Origin: Oscillospiraceae bacterium
GTDB lineage: Bacteria > Bacillota > Clostridia > Oscillospirales > Ruminococcaceae
Direction of reading: 5' to 3'
DNA length: 7,730 nt
NCBI GenBank assembly: GCA_018110855.1
Contig: JAGBFZ010000363.1
Location: 1 to 7,730 of the forward strand
In this document: positions 1-6,969 of the stretch, in pieces
Layout: every line of letters starts with the position of its first letter
Position numbering within the stretch: the first letter of the stretch is position 1
Made by a program: the position numbers and the translations under genes
Notes under the pieces: model-generated
Databases searched by the model: none
Told to the model about the DNA's origin: nothing
Seen by the model: the letters and a program-made list of their open reading frames with translations, nothing else

Positions 1-1544
1 GCAAGGATATTGGTCTGGAAAGCAATATCATCAATAGTTTTGATTATCTTGCCGATCTCCGAGGACTTGCGCTCGATCTCTGTCATAGCCTCCATAACGC
101 TGTTCATGTCCCTGTTCTGAGCCACAGCGCTGCTCTCCACCTCAGCGGAAAGCTCCTTTGCACGGACAGCATTGCCCGCATTGACCTTGATCTTCTCGGA
201 AATACCCTGAACAGCGCTGTTCAGATTCTCGATAGCGCCAGCCTGAGTGGTAGTGCCGTCTGCAAGTATCTTAGAGCCGTTAGACATCTGAGAAGTACCC
301 GAAAGCACCTGTTCGGAGGAACGGCTGATATTGTGAACTATCTCCGAAAGCTCCTGCCTGATATCACCGAAGGCCTGCTCAATACGCTCAAAATCGCCTG
401 TGTACTGTACCGAAGGACGCCTTGTAAAATTACCGTCCGCCATTGATTCAAGAATATTCGTAATATCACTTATGTAGCCGTTAAGGCTGTTCTTGGTATT
501 TCTGAGAGCCACGGCGAAATCGCCCAGCTCATTGTTTCCGAATTTAAAGCTGCTGTCGGCAGCGCTCAGATTACCCCTGCTCATATCCTCCGCAAGGCTG
601 TTCAGCTCCACAATGGGACGGGCAATAACTCTCTTGATGAAAATACCGATAACAGCAATAGCCGCCATAAGAATAATGACCGCAGCCACAACGGTAATAA
701 TGATGACCTTACCGAAGGACTTGTCGCTTGCCTCGGTGGACATTCCCACAAAATATGCGCCGCAGAACTGCCCGTTGATATCGGTGATAGGCTCGTACTG
801 AACGAAATATTCACCGCCCATTACTTCAGCCCTGCTCTTTATGCTCTCACCGTTTGTAAGAAGCTTTTCGGCAGTTTTTTCGTCAAGCTGAGTACCTACA
901 GCTCTCTTGCCTTCCGCATCGGTGAATGTGGTAGCAATTCGGGTATCCTTGCCGAAAAGAGTCACCTCGCCGTTTATCTGCTCCTTTATCTCGTCAAGAG
1001 CCTCCGAATTTGAAAGGTTGCGGCCCAGAAGGCAGGTGCCGATAACGTCTCCTGCAAATCCGCCGGAGCTGTAAATAACGGGGGTAACATATATGTAGCA
1101 CAGAGGAACATTGGCATCGGACAAAAAGCCTGCATACTCTTCACCCGCAAGCGCCCTTGAAACATCGTAGGAGCTGAGCTTGAAGGAATCGCTTGCCCAG
1201 AGCTTGTTTCCCTCCGCGTCGGTAAACAAAGCAAAGGTGTTCTCATCGGGATTTGAGTTATTGTAAAGCTCGGAAAGCTTGCCGGGATAACCCTTATTTA
1301 TGGCGCTGGCAATGGGATTGTTTCTTACGTCAAGACCCTTCCACACATCAAACATTGCCCTGAGATCATCCTCATTGCTCTCAACAGAATTTCTCAGAAC
1401 GTTGATACCGATCTCGGTCATGGTGGTGTGGGTGCTGTTGTTGTGGTTTGACGAAAGGGAAATTGATATAATAAGCGTCACAGAAGTTATGACTGCGATT
1501 ATAAGTCCGACTATAAGCGCAACAGCTTTTTCTATTCTGGTCAT
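1..1544 (-). CDS. Methyl-accepting chemotaxis protein, C-terminus cut by window edge
   Basis: Membrane chemoreceptor that senses a ligand outside the cell and controls CheA kinase through CheW. About 514 codons are visible; the frame runs off the left edge. Residues 4-28 form the first membrane helix. Residues 30-275 are an extracytoplasmic Cache-like sensor, with the stretch VTLFGKDTRIATT near 193-205 that is common in single-Cache receptors. Residues 280-303 are the second membrane helix, and 304-358 a HAMP linker starting KRVIARPIVEL. A second HAMP-like stretch (ESMADGNF) follows, then the first half of the signalling coiled coil. The visible part ends at DDIAFQTNIL, just before the hairpin tip, so roughly 130-150 residues should lie outside the window. 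The start ATG (1542-1544) has AAAGGA about 11 bases upstream. The gene is transcribed alone from the promoter at 1593-1621. The ligand cannot be read from sequence. The family call is secure. Confidence 0.95.
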   Translation of the reverse strand, partial: MTRIEKAVALIVGLIIAVITSVTLIISISLSSNHNNSTHTTMTEIGINVLRNSVESNEDDLRAMFDVWKGLDVRNNPIASAINKGYPGKLSELYNNSNPDENTFALFTDAEGNKLWASDSFKLSSYDVSRALAGEEYAGFLSDANVPLCYIYVTPVIYSSGGFAGDVIGTCLLGRNLSNSEALDEIKEQINGEVTLFGKDTRIATTFTDAEGKRAVGTQLDEKTAEKLLTNGESIKSRAEVMGGEYFVQYEPITDINGQFCGAYFVGMSTEASDKSFGKVIIITVVAAVIILMAAIAVIGIFIKRVIARPIVELNSLAEDMSRGNLSAADSSFKFGNNELGDFAVALRNTKNSLNGYISDITNILESMADGNFTRRPSVQYTGDFERIEQAFGDIRQELSEIVHNISRSSEQVLSGTSQMSNGSKILADGTTTQAGAIENLNSAVQGISEKIKVNAGNAVRAKELSAEVESSAVAQNRDMNSVMEAMTEIERKSSEIGKIIKTIDDIAFQTNIL

Positions 1545-1592
1545 AATGGTGATATCCTTTCGGGGTAATAGAACATAATCCTGCATAATAAA

Positions 1593-1621
1593 ATTATATC
1601 ACACAAAATTATCCTCGTCAA
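1593..1621 (-). promoter_or_regulatory. Housekeeping promoter of the chemoreceptor gene
   Basis: On the minus strand, -35 TTGACG (1616-1621) and a perfect -10 TATAAT (1593-1598) are separated by exactly 17 bases. Transcription should start near 1586, giving a leader of about 42 bases before the ATG at 1544. It lies just downstream of the terminator of the preceding gene, so the chemoreceptor is probably a single-gene transcript. Motile bacteria often transcribe chemoreceptors with a flagellar sigma factor; this one instead has a vegetative sigma-A type promoter. Confidence 0.8.
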
Positions 1622-1638
1622 CGGTAATATTGTGTGAT
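1598..1638. repeat. Imperfect 16-base inverted repeat over the chemoreceptor promoter (possible operator)
   Basis: The arm at 1598-1613 (ATCACACAAAATTATC) and the reverse complement of the arm at 1623-1638 (ATCACACAATATTACC) agree at 14 of 16 positions, with a 9-base spacer. The spacer holds nearly all of the -35 box, and the left arm runs through the promoter spacer up to the -10 box. A protein bound to both arms would block RNA polymerase, so an operator is the simplest reading. The RNA could also fold, but the assigned start site is downstream, so transcripts from this promoter would not contain the repeat. Confidence 0.55.
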
Positions 1639-1708
1639 AATAATAGATAAATTGTTGCACTTTGCACAGTTATGACATGAATGTAAATTCAATGTTTGTA
1701 GTATGTTT

Positions 1709-1745
1709 CAAGAAAATACGGACGGAGAAAAAATCTTCCGCCCGT
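1709..1745 (-). terminator. Intrinsic terminator of the GH26-like gene
   Basis: Read on the minus strand, ACGGGCGGA (1745-1737) pairs with TCCGTCCGT (1726-1718) over nine base pairs including one G-U. The loop has ten bases, and a TATTTTCTT tract follows. It begins about 20 bases after the stop codon of the glycoside hydrolase gene, the expected place, and isolates the chemoreceptor gene from it. Confidence 0.85.
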
Positions 1746-1765
1746 AATATGTCAGTATTATTTCA

Positions 1766-3205
1766 TCACAGCTCCACAGGCTCAAATTCAAGCCTTACCT
1801 TGGGGAGCTTTTCCATGGTATAGTAATAATTTTCAGCCCAGTCAGCGCCCTGAGAGGGATCGTTCTCACCGCTTGCGGGAGGAGCGAAGAGCTTCAGAGT
1901 CATGTCGCACTCGCCCTCAAGAGGCTTCTCGTAAAATGCGCTCATCAGGTCAATAGTCTTAGCCTTGGGGGACTTGTAGAACCACTTTCCGTTTATCTCC
2001 ATCATGTAGTTGCCGTCGTCCTCGAAAACGACCTCGCAGAAATGGGGATTCTTCTCAAAATGAAGCTTTATGGCAATTCCGTCAGCATCCTCTGCTCCGC
2101 CCCATCTGAGGGTAACGGGAACATTATTATCCGTCTCCTCCTCGGTTATCTCAGGACTGAACCATTCGGAATGGATAATTTCCCTGTAGGTTTTAAGAAC
2201 GGGCTGCTCGATGCCCACATTGGGATTGTTGGGATCCTCAATCTCAAGACCCAGACGACCTCTGTCCCTGAACTGATACATGGTAAAGCCCGAGAACCAG
2301 TCAGCCTTTTCATTAACGAGGATATCGCAGAATTCCTTGACCATATCCGCCTGCTCGTATGCGCCCGTAACATCGCCGTCAGCGTTGAACTCGCTCATTA
2401 CCATGGGCTTTGCCACGCCGCCGTTTAGGAACTTGTATCTTTCAAAGCTTGCCTTGGTCTTTTCGTAGGTTTCTCTCACCTTGCTTCTGGAATGAGAGGT
2501 GCCGCCTCTGAGAGCCACATCATAGGGCCAGCCCCAGTGAAGAGCCATGTATTTGTCAACAGACCAGATATCAGCCGCAGGAATAGTTGCCTTGAACTCC
2601 TCTTCCATCTCCATCTCGGTCTTGTTAAGGTCCTCAATGCCGCCTATGCAGATGATAGTCTTGACATTGGGAGCATACTGGTGGATAATATCGGAAAAAT
2701 GCACGAAGAAATCGCCGATCTCCTTGTAGGAGGCTCTCTTAGTGAAGCTGAACCAGTTACCGGTAGCCTCATGGTTAATTCTCAGCATCATTCTGCCGAA
2801 GGTGCTCAGATCCTTAGCAATAGCAATAAGCTGCTCGTCTGTGCAGTGAGGGTCCACAGTAAGAGTGAGAGTAACGTCCTGACCGTGCCTGCGGACGTCT
2901 CTCATGCAGGTGAAGGGCTCATCGTTCAGATCTCCGCCGATACCGCCCTTGTAGGTGAAATAATCATCATAGGGATAATCCCACTGGAAGGAAACATTGG
3001 CGTCCTTCATCACCTCGGAAATTCTGCCGGGGAACTGCTCGTCAAAGGGATAGTAGCAGTACATCAGACTAATGCTTCTGTGGGGTCTGCCCATCTTGTG
3101 CAGTATGTAGTCCTGATCAACGTATTCGCCTCTCTCGGAGCCGTCTCCCAGGTCAACAGCGCACTTTGCCTTGCCCATATGGACTTTGTAAAGGTTTTCA
3201 TTCAT
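1766..3205 (-). CDS. GH26-like glycoside hydrolase, leaderless
   Basis: 479 residues; probably cleaves beta-mannan or a related beta-linked polysaccharide or oligosaccharide. Residues about 40-350 look like a (beta/alpha)8 barrel of clan GH-A. LRINHEATGNWFSF (141-154) matches the GH26 acid/base motif (His-Glu, then Gly-x-Trp-Phe), making E146 the likely proton donor. KPMVMSEF (266-273) fits the nucleophile strand, making E272 the likely nucleophile. Residues about 360-479 form a strand-rich C-terminal domain with many aromatics that could bind sugar or pack on the barrel. There is no signal peptide, membrane segment or dockerin, so a cytoplasmic enzyme on imported oligosaccharides is inferred. 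The start is well supported: AGGAGGAG (3213-3220) lies 7 bases before the ATG. An intrinsic terminator follows. The barrel type is fairly sure, the substrate is not; another clan GH-A family is the main alternative. Confidence 0.8.
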   Translation of the reverse strand: MNENLYKVHMGKAKCAVDLGDGSERGEYVDQDYILHKMGRPHRSISLMYCYYPFDEQFPGRISEVMKDANVSFQWDYPYDDYFTYKGGIGGDLNDEPFTCMRDVRRHGQDVTLTLTVDPHCTDEQLIAIAKDLSTFGRMMLRINHEATGNWFSFTKRASYKEIGDFFVHFSDIIHQYAPNVKTIICIGGIEDLNKTEMEMEEEFKATIPAADIWSVDKYMALHWGWPYDVALRGGTSHSRSKVRETYEKTKASFERYKFLNGGVAKPMVMSEFNADGDVTGAYEQADMVKEFCDILVNEKADWFSGFTMYQFRDRGRLGLEIEDPNNPNVGIEQPVLKTYREIIHSEWFSPEITEEETDNNVPVTLRWGGAEDADGIAIKLHFEKNPHFCEVVFEDDGNYMMEINGKWFYKSPKAKTIDLMSAFYEKPLEGECDMTLKLFAPPASGENDPSQGADWAENYYYTMEKLPKVRLEFEPVEL

Positions 3206-3231
3206 AGCTATACTCCTCCTGAATTTTATGC

Positions 3232-3261
3232 ATTATAATACTGATTCGGTTCAGATGATAA
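3232..3261 (-). promoter_or_regulatory. Possible promoter of the GH26-like gene
   Basis: A perfect -10 TATAAT lies at 3232-3237 on the minus strand. The only partner is a weak -35, TTATCA (3256-3261), with an 18-base spacer. The gap to the preceding gene is 76 bases with no clear terminator, so readthrough from the rsmD operon is also possible. The implied start near 3225 would leave a leader of about 20 bases that just includes the AGGAGGAG ribosome binding site at 3213-3220. Confidence 0.4.
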
Positions 3262-3286
3262 CGCCCCCAAAGGGGCATAGATCATC
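3254..3286 (-). other. Hairpin spanning the stop codon of the coiled-coil gene
   Basis: On the minus strand GATGAT (3286-3281) pairs with ATCATC (3259-3254). Inside, ATGCCCC pairs with GGGGCGT around a TTTG loop, one A-T, one G-U and five G-C pairs. A small internal loop separates the two stems. No U-tract follows, so it is a poor intrinsic terminator. It may protect the 3' end of the operon mRNA or act as a weak or factor-dependent terminator. Its outer arm overlaps the proposed -35 of the next gene. Confidence 0.5.
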
Positions 3287-3782
3287 TCTGCGGGGGGATA
3301 TTGTTATTCATAGGTACATTGGGCGCAGCAGGGGACTTGATGGTTCCTTTTGTGCGCTTGATAGCATTAAGTGAAGCGGCAAGGGTCTCCTCCGCCTTGG
3401 ATAAAGTGTCGATAATGTATTCATCAGCGGCAGACTTGACAGCCTTTGCCTTAGCAAGAGCCTGCTTTTCTATCTCCGCAGCCCTCGCCTGAGCGGCTCT
3501 CGTTATCTCATGCTCGGAAATGAGAGCATTTTTGCGGCTCTCGGCACGGGTCACGATCTCCTCCGCCTGACGGTTAGCCTCGTCAATTATGGATTTGCGC
3601 TCGGAAACTATCTTCTTCGCCTGCTTGACCTCGTTGGGGAGATTCATTCTGATGTGGTCGAGACATTCTCTCAGCTGCTCCACGTCCACAAGAGACTTCT
3701 TTGCGGAAAGAGGGAAGCTCTGCGCCTTGTCAAGAAGCTCGTCCATCGTATCGATATATTCGTCTATCATTACATCTGCCAT
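3282..3782 (-). CDS. Conserved coiled-coil protein found after coaD in Clostridia, function unknown
   Basis: 166 residues from the chosen start. It resembles a short, Clostridia-wide family often labelled ATPase or V-type ATPase subunit H-like, for which I know of no established function. Visible family marks are MDELLDKAQSFPLSAKKSLVD near the N-terminus, then HIRMNLPNEVKQAKKI, then a long Ala/Glu/Lys-rich helix with heptad character through about residue 140. The tail is rich in Pro and Asn and probably disordered. There is no Walker A motif, signal peptide or membrane segment, so the ATPase label is not supported. The ATG at 3780-3782 is preferred because GGAG sits 8 bases upstream; the ATG at 3815, adding 11 residues, has no ribosome binding site. 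It is probably the last gene of an operon with rsmD and coaD, 69 bases after coaD. A structural or regulatory role is possible but unproven. Confidence 0.8.
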   Translation of the reverse strand: MADVMIDEYIDTMDELLDKAQSFPLSAKKSLVDVEQLRECLDHIRMNLPNEVKQAKKIVSERKSIIDEANRQAEEIVTRAESRKNALISEHEITRAAQARAAEIEKQALAKAKAVKSAADEYIIDTLSKAEETLAASLNAIKRTKGTIKSPAAPNVPMNNNIPPQR

Positions 3783-3851
3783 TTTAAATTCTCCGATCTG
3801 CCCGAAGGCGTTCATTTGTAAACAAGAGGATAATTAAGATGTATATGGATA

Positions 3852-4367
3852 TCAGCCTCTGTTTTCCGAAGCATCCTTCGGGGGACAAAGCCTTTCTTCG
3901 ATATCCTTTAAAATACAGCGGGGAACGAATTTGCTGATATCACCGCCGTAAAATGCCACCTGCTTTACCACGCTGGAGCTGAGATACATATTTTCAGAGC
4001 TTGTTGTAAGAAAAACCGTCTCTGCGCCGTCATAGATATTCCTGTTCACCAGAGCCATCTGAAACTCATATTCAAAGTCAGTCACAGCCCTGAGACCCTT
4101 TACAATAGCAACCGCACCCACGCTGCGGACATAATCTGCTATAAGTCCGTAACAAACATCGACCTCGACATTCTTAAATTCCGCTGTGACCTTTTTGATA
4201 AGAGCCACCCTTTCCTCGGGGGTGAATGCAGGGGTCTTCTGCTTGTTTACAGCCACAAGCACTATCACCTTGTCAAAAAGCATTGAAGCCCTGTGGATAA
4301 TGTCCCTGTGACCGAAGGTCACGGGATCGAAGCTTCCCGGGCAAACTGCTATCCTCAAGCGAATCAT
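3852..4367 (-). CDS. coaD: Phosphopantetheine adenylyltransferase
   Basis: Transfers an adenylyl group from ATP to 4'-phosphopantetheine, giving dephospho-CoA and pyrophosphate: the penultimate step of coenzyme A synthesis, in the cytosol. 171 residues as drawn, close to the usual 160-170. The nucleotidyltransferase motif GSFDPVTFGH is at 11-20 with its conserved His at 20. K42 matches the substrate-binding lysine, KGLRAVTDFEYE is at 90-101, and the Ser-rich motif LSSSVVKQ is at 129-136. It lies 19 bases after rsmD, a frequent pairing in Firmicutes, so the two are surely co-transcribed. The start is uncertain: the AAAGGA site leaves only about 2 bases before this ATG but about 11 before an in-frame TTG at 4356-4358. 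The TTG start would give MRIAVCPGSFDP, the usual family N-terminus, and 168 residues. Function is not in doubt. Confidence 0.97.
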   Translation of the reverse strand: MIRLRIAVCPGSFDPVTFGHRDIIHRASMLFDKVIVLVAVNKQKTPAFTPEERVALIKKVTAEFKNVEVDVCYGLIADYVRSVGAVAIVKGLRAVTDFEYEFQMALVNRNIYDGAETVFLTTSSENMYLSSSVVKQVAFYGGDISKFVPRCILKDIEERLCPPKDASENRG

Positions 4368-4386
4368 TTCCTTTCAAAAATGACTA

Positions 4387-4944
4387 TTATTCCTCTTCCT
4401 CATCGGGAACGGGAACTCTGTAAACCGTTACCTCGATCTTACCATAGCGGTAGGTCTTGGATTTTGTGAGCTTACCGAAGCTATCGGGTAGAACGAGACC
4501 CTTTTCATGCTCACATACAACGATGCCCCTGTCGGACATCTTGCTCTCAAGGAGAGGCATTGCCTTTTCGATAAGCCCGTTTCTGTAAGGGGGATCGAGA
4601 AGAGCAATATCAAAGGTCATTCTCACGCCTCTGAGAAAATCAAGGCTGTCGCTTACGGTAACGCCGCATTCGTCCTTAAATCCGCAGGCAGCTATATTTT
4701 CACGGGTACATTCCGCAGAAGCGGAGCTTTTGTCCACAAAGCGGCAGTATTTTGCACCTCTTGAAAGCGCCTCAATGCCCAGCTGACCCGAGCCGCAGAA
4801 AAGGTCGAGAACAACGCTGCCCTCAATGTCAAACTGAATGATGGAAAAGATAGCTTCCTTGACCATATCGGTGGTTGGACGAACTTCCTCGCCCTCCAGC
4901 GCCTTGAGCTTTCTTCCTCTTGCGATACCTGTGATGACCCGCAT
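4387..4944 (-). CDS. rsmD: 16S rRNA (guanine-966 N2)-methyltransferase RsmD
   Basis: Uses S-adenosylmethionine to methylate N2 of G966 (E. coli numbering) in 16S rRNA during 30S assembly. 185 residues, normal for the family. MRVITGIARGRKL at the N-terminus and VRPTTDMVKEAIF (21-33) are typical RsmD signatures. VLDLFCGSGQLGIEAL (45-60) is the SAM-binding motif I, and DPPY (117-120) is motif IV of N2/N6 amino-methyltransferases. The C-terminus has a short acidic tail (DEEEE). The start is firm: AAAGGAGG lies about 8 bases upstream of the ATG. It is the first gene of a probable operon with coaD (19-base gap) and the coiled-coil gene. A TATAAT box about 54 bases upstream is the likely promoter. 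Confidence 0.97.
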   Translation of the reverse strand: MRVITGIARGRKLKALEGEEVRPTTDMVKEAIFSIIQFDIEGSVVLDLFCGSGQLGIEALSRGAKYCRFVDKSSASAECTRENIAACGFKDECGVTVSDSLDFLRGVRMTFDIALLDPPYRNGLIEKAMPLLESKMSDRGIVVCEHEKGLVLPDSFGKLTKSKTYRYGKIEVTVYRVPVPDEEEE

Positions 4945-4966
4945 GATCTCCGCCTCCTTTGATAAA

Positions 4967-4985
4967 GATTACAAAACGATTACAA
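4967..4985. repeat. Two direct copies of GATTACAA in the rsmD leader
   Basis: GATTACAA occurs at 4967-4974 and 4978-4985, an 11-base period on one face of the helix. Both copies lie between the putative promoter and the rsmD ribosome binding site. They could bind a regulator or be chance in AT-rich DNA. Confidence 0.35.
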
Positions 4986-4997
4986 TATACAATATCT

Positions 4998-5003
4998 ATT
5001 ATA
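4998..5003 (-). promoter_or_regulatory. Probable -10 box for the rsmD-coaD operon
   Basis: A perfect TATAAT lies on the minus strand in the 99-base gap after uvrC, in very AT-rich DNA. No -35 hexamer resembling TTGACA sits at 16-18 bases (TAGAAA at 17), so the promoter is either weak or helped by the AT-rich upstream DNA. No convincing intrinsic terminator for uvrC is seen in this gap, so some readthrough from uvrC is possible. Confidence 0.45.
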
Positions 5004-5043
5004 CCCTATTAAAAAATATATTTCTATAACAAACAATGAATTT

Positions 5044-6873
5044 TCATAGAGAATTTTGCACAAATTCATAGACTTCTTTTGCAACACTTTGACTAACCCC
5101 TGCAACCTGAGCAATTTCCTCGGGAGCAGCTTTTTTAAGAGCCTCGGTAGTTTTGAAGGCGGTGAGGAGCTTCAATGCCTTTTTCTCTCCGATTCCTTTT
5201 ACGCTTGTAATGCCAAGCTCAAAGGAGGATTTGCGGTGCTTTTTCCGATGATAGGATATGGCAAAGCGGTGCACCTCGTCCTGTATCCTTGTTACCAGCA
5301 TAAAAGCTGACTTTGTTTCGGAAATGCTTATCTCGCCCCCGTCCGCAGTGATCGCACGAGTGCGGTGATTATTGTCCTTCACCATACCGAAAACTGGCAC
5401 CTTGATATCCATTTCCCAAAGCACTTCATTTACAGCGGCAAGCTGATTTTTTCCTCCGTCCAGAAGAATAAGGTCGGGCAGCCGCTTGAAGCCCTCGTCG
5501 GTCTCTTCGGGGTCAAGATAATGGGTAAACCGTCTGCGGATAATTTCCTGCATACAGGCAAGGTCGTTCTGAATGAGATTTTCCTTCACCGAAAAACGCT
5601 TGTACATCTTTTTGCATGGTCTGCCGTTCTCAAAAACAATCATGCCCGCAACCATGTCGGCAGAGCCTAAATTCGAAATATCGTAGGACTCTATATAAAG
5701 AGGAGTTTTTTTCAGTCCAAGCATTTTTGCAAGGGTCTCGAGAGCCGATATCTCGGCAGCAGTGCGCCCCACCCTGATGGAAAGATATTCCTCAGCGTTA
5801 GACTTGGCTATTTCCGCAAGGCGCATATAGCGTCCCCTCTGAGGAGATAAAACGTCCACCGCCCTTCCCGAGCGTTCCCTGAAAAGCCGCTCAATATCTT
5901 CTATATCCGCTATCTCTCCTCCGAGAATGATATTTCGGGGGATCTCCCGTCCTCCCGAATAATATTGGGTTATGAAATCCTCAAGCATAACGCTTTCCGA
6001 ATCGTCCTCACCGAGAAAATATTCCGCGCGGTCAAAAAGCCGTCCTCCTCGGTACATGATCACTGCCGCACACGCCTCGCCGTTATTTCGTGCAATAGCC
6101 ACAGCGTCCGTATCGGGGAGCTTTTCGGTTATGATATTCTGACAGTCCGCAGCCTTTGTAACAGCGCTTATGCGGTCACGGAGCTTTGCCGCAAGCTCGA
6201 AATCAAGCCGCTCCGCCGCCTCGTTCATCTGAGCGGTCATCCGTTCAACAGATGCCTCCGAGCCGTTTCGGATATAATCCGAAGCCTCTCTTATGATATC
6301 CGCATATTCCTCCTCGGAAATCTTGCCCGTGCATACTCCCATGCACCGTTTTATCTGAAAATTCAGGCATGGTCTGCCCTTGCCGATATCGCGGGGAAAA
6401 ACCTTTTTGCAGGTGGGGAGCATGAATACCCGCCCTGCCTCCGCAGCCGCCTGACGAGCCACAAAGGAGCTTGTGTAGGGACCTAAAAGCTCGCCGCTTG
6501 AGGGCTTCTGCAGCTCTGCGGTTATTTTTGAATAGGGCGGGGGAGAAATGCGTATATAGCTGTAGCCCTTGTCGTCCTTCAGGAGAATATTATATTTGGG
6601 CGAGTGCTGCTTTATCATGGAGCACTCAAGCACAAGCGCCTCATACTCCGATTTTGTCACGATAAAATCGTAATCATAGACGTTTTCCACCATTTTTGCC
6701 ACCTTTGGAGTGTGGTTTGGAGTCTTGGCAAAATAGGAGGACACACGGTTCCTGAGATTCTTTGCCTTGCCGATATAAATTATATGCCCCGTTTTATCCT
6801 TCATCTGATACACTCCGGGAGCGGTGGTGAGGAGCGAGGTCTTTTCTCTTAAATAATCAAGTCTATCGTTCAT
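5044..6873 (-). CDS. uvrC: Excinuclease ABC subunit C
   Basis: Makes both cuts around damaged DNA in nucleotide excision repair, with UvrA and UvrB. 609 residues from the chosen start, normal for UvrC. In that numbering: GIY-YIG nuclease at about 13-95 (PGVY at 19-22, YIGKAKNLRNRV at 33-44, catalytic Glu in LVLEC); four cysteines at 155, 169, 177 and 181, spaced like the iron-sulfur cluster ligands of E. coli UvrC; the UVR helix pair that binds UvrB at about 209-238; an RNase H-like nuclease with acidic residues in ESYDIS (D398), LLDGGK (D472) and the QDEVHRF region; and a helix-hairpin-helix DNA-binding end at about 556-603. The open frame continues to 6969, but the ATG at 6871-6873 is preferred. 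AGGA lies 9 bases upstream of it, the protein then begins at the usual distance from PGVY, and the predicted transcript starts near 6934. No defect is seen. Confidence 0.97.
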   Translation of the reverse strand: MNDRLDYLREKTSLLTTAPGVYQMKDKTGHIIYIGKAKNLRNRVSSYFAKTPNHTPKVAKMVENVYDYDFIVTKSEYEALVLECSMIKQHSPKYNILLKDDKGYSYIRISPPPYSKITAELQKPSSGELLGPYTSSFVARQAAAEAGRVFMLPTCKKVFPRDIGKGRPCLNFQIKRCMGVCTGKISEEEYADIIREASDYIRNGSEASVERMTAQMNEAAERLDFELAAKLRDRISAVTKAADCQNIITEKLPDTDAVAIARNNGEACAAVIMYRGGRLFDRAEYFLGEDDSESVMLEDFITQYYSGGREIPRNIILGGEIADIEDIERLFRERSGRAVDVLSPQRGRYMRLAEIAKSNAEEYLSIRVGRTAAEISALETLAKMLGLKKTPLYIESYDISNLGSADMVAGMIVFENGRPCKKMYKRFSVKENLIQNDLACMQEIIRRRFTHYLDPEETDEGFKRLPDLILLDGGKNQLAAVNEVLWEMDIKVPVFGMVKDNNHRTRAITADGGEISISETKSAFMLVTRIQDEVHRFAISYHRKKHRKSSFELGITSVKGIGEKKALKLLTAFKTTEALKKAAPEEIAQVAGVSQSVAKEVYEFVQNSL

Positions 6874-6940
6874 ATTTATCATTCCTGTGCGGGCTGTCCC
6901 GATGTTTACCTTTTTCCAAAAGCGTTGAATTAATAATTCT

Positions 6941-6969
6941 ATTTTATCATATCCCGCCGCCGATGTCAA
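6941..6969 (-). promoter_or_regulatory. Strong promoter of uvrC, overlapping the recombinase relic
   Basis: Minus strand: -35 TTGACA (6964-6969, perfect consensus), a 17-base spacer, and -10 TAAAAT (6941-6946) preceded by TGA, an extended -10. Transcription should begin near 6934 with a leader of about 60 bases. This places the transcript start after the ATG of the longest open frame at 6969 and so supports the downstream uvrC start. The -35 box lies within DNA that, on the plus strand, encodes the Asp-Val-Lys of the recombinase relic. I see no LexA/DinR-type operator. Confidence 0.8.

Noticed and set aside
2492..3238. Plus-strand open frame of 248 codons
   Set aside because: It lies antisense to the well-supported GH26-like gene, has no recognisable family motif, and is a by-product of that gene's codon use.
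5028..5046. ATGAA/TTCAT hairpin after uvrC as a terminator
   Set aside because: Only five weak pairs and no real U-tract; not distinguishable from chance in AT-rich DNA.
6874..6969. N-terminal extension of UvrC in the longest open frame
   Set aside because: It has no family similarity, its ATG overlaps the promoter -35 box, and a ribosome binding site supports the internal ATG.
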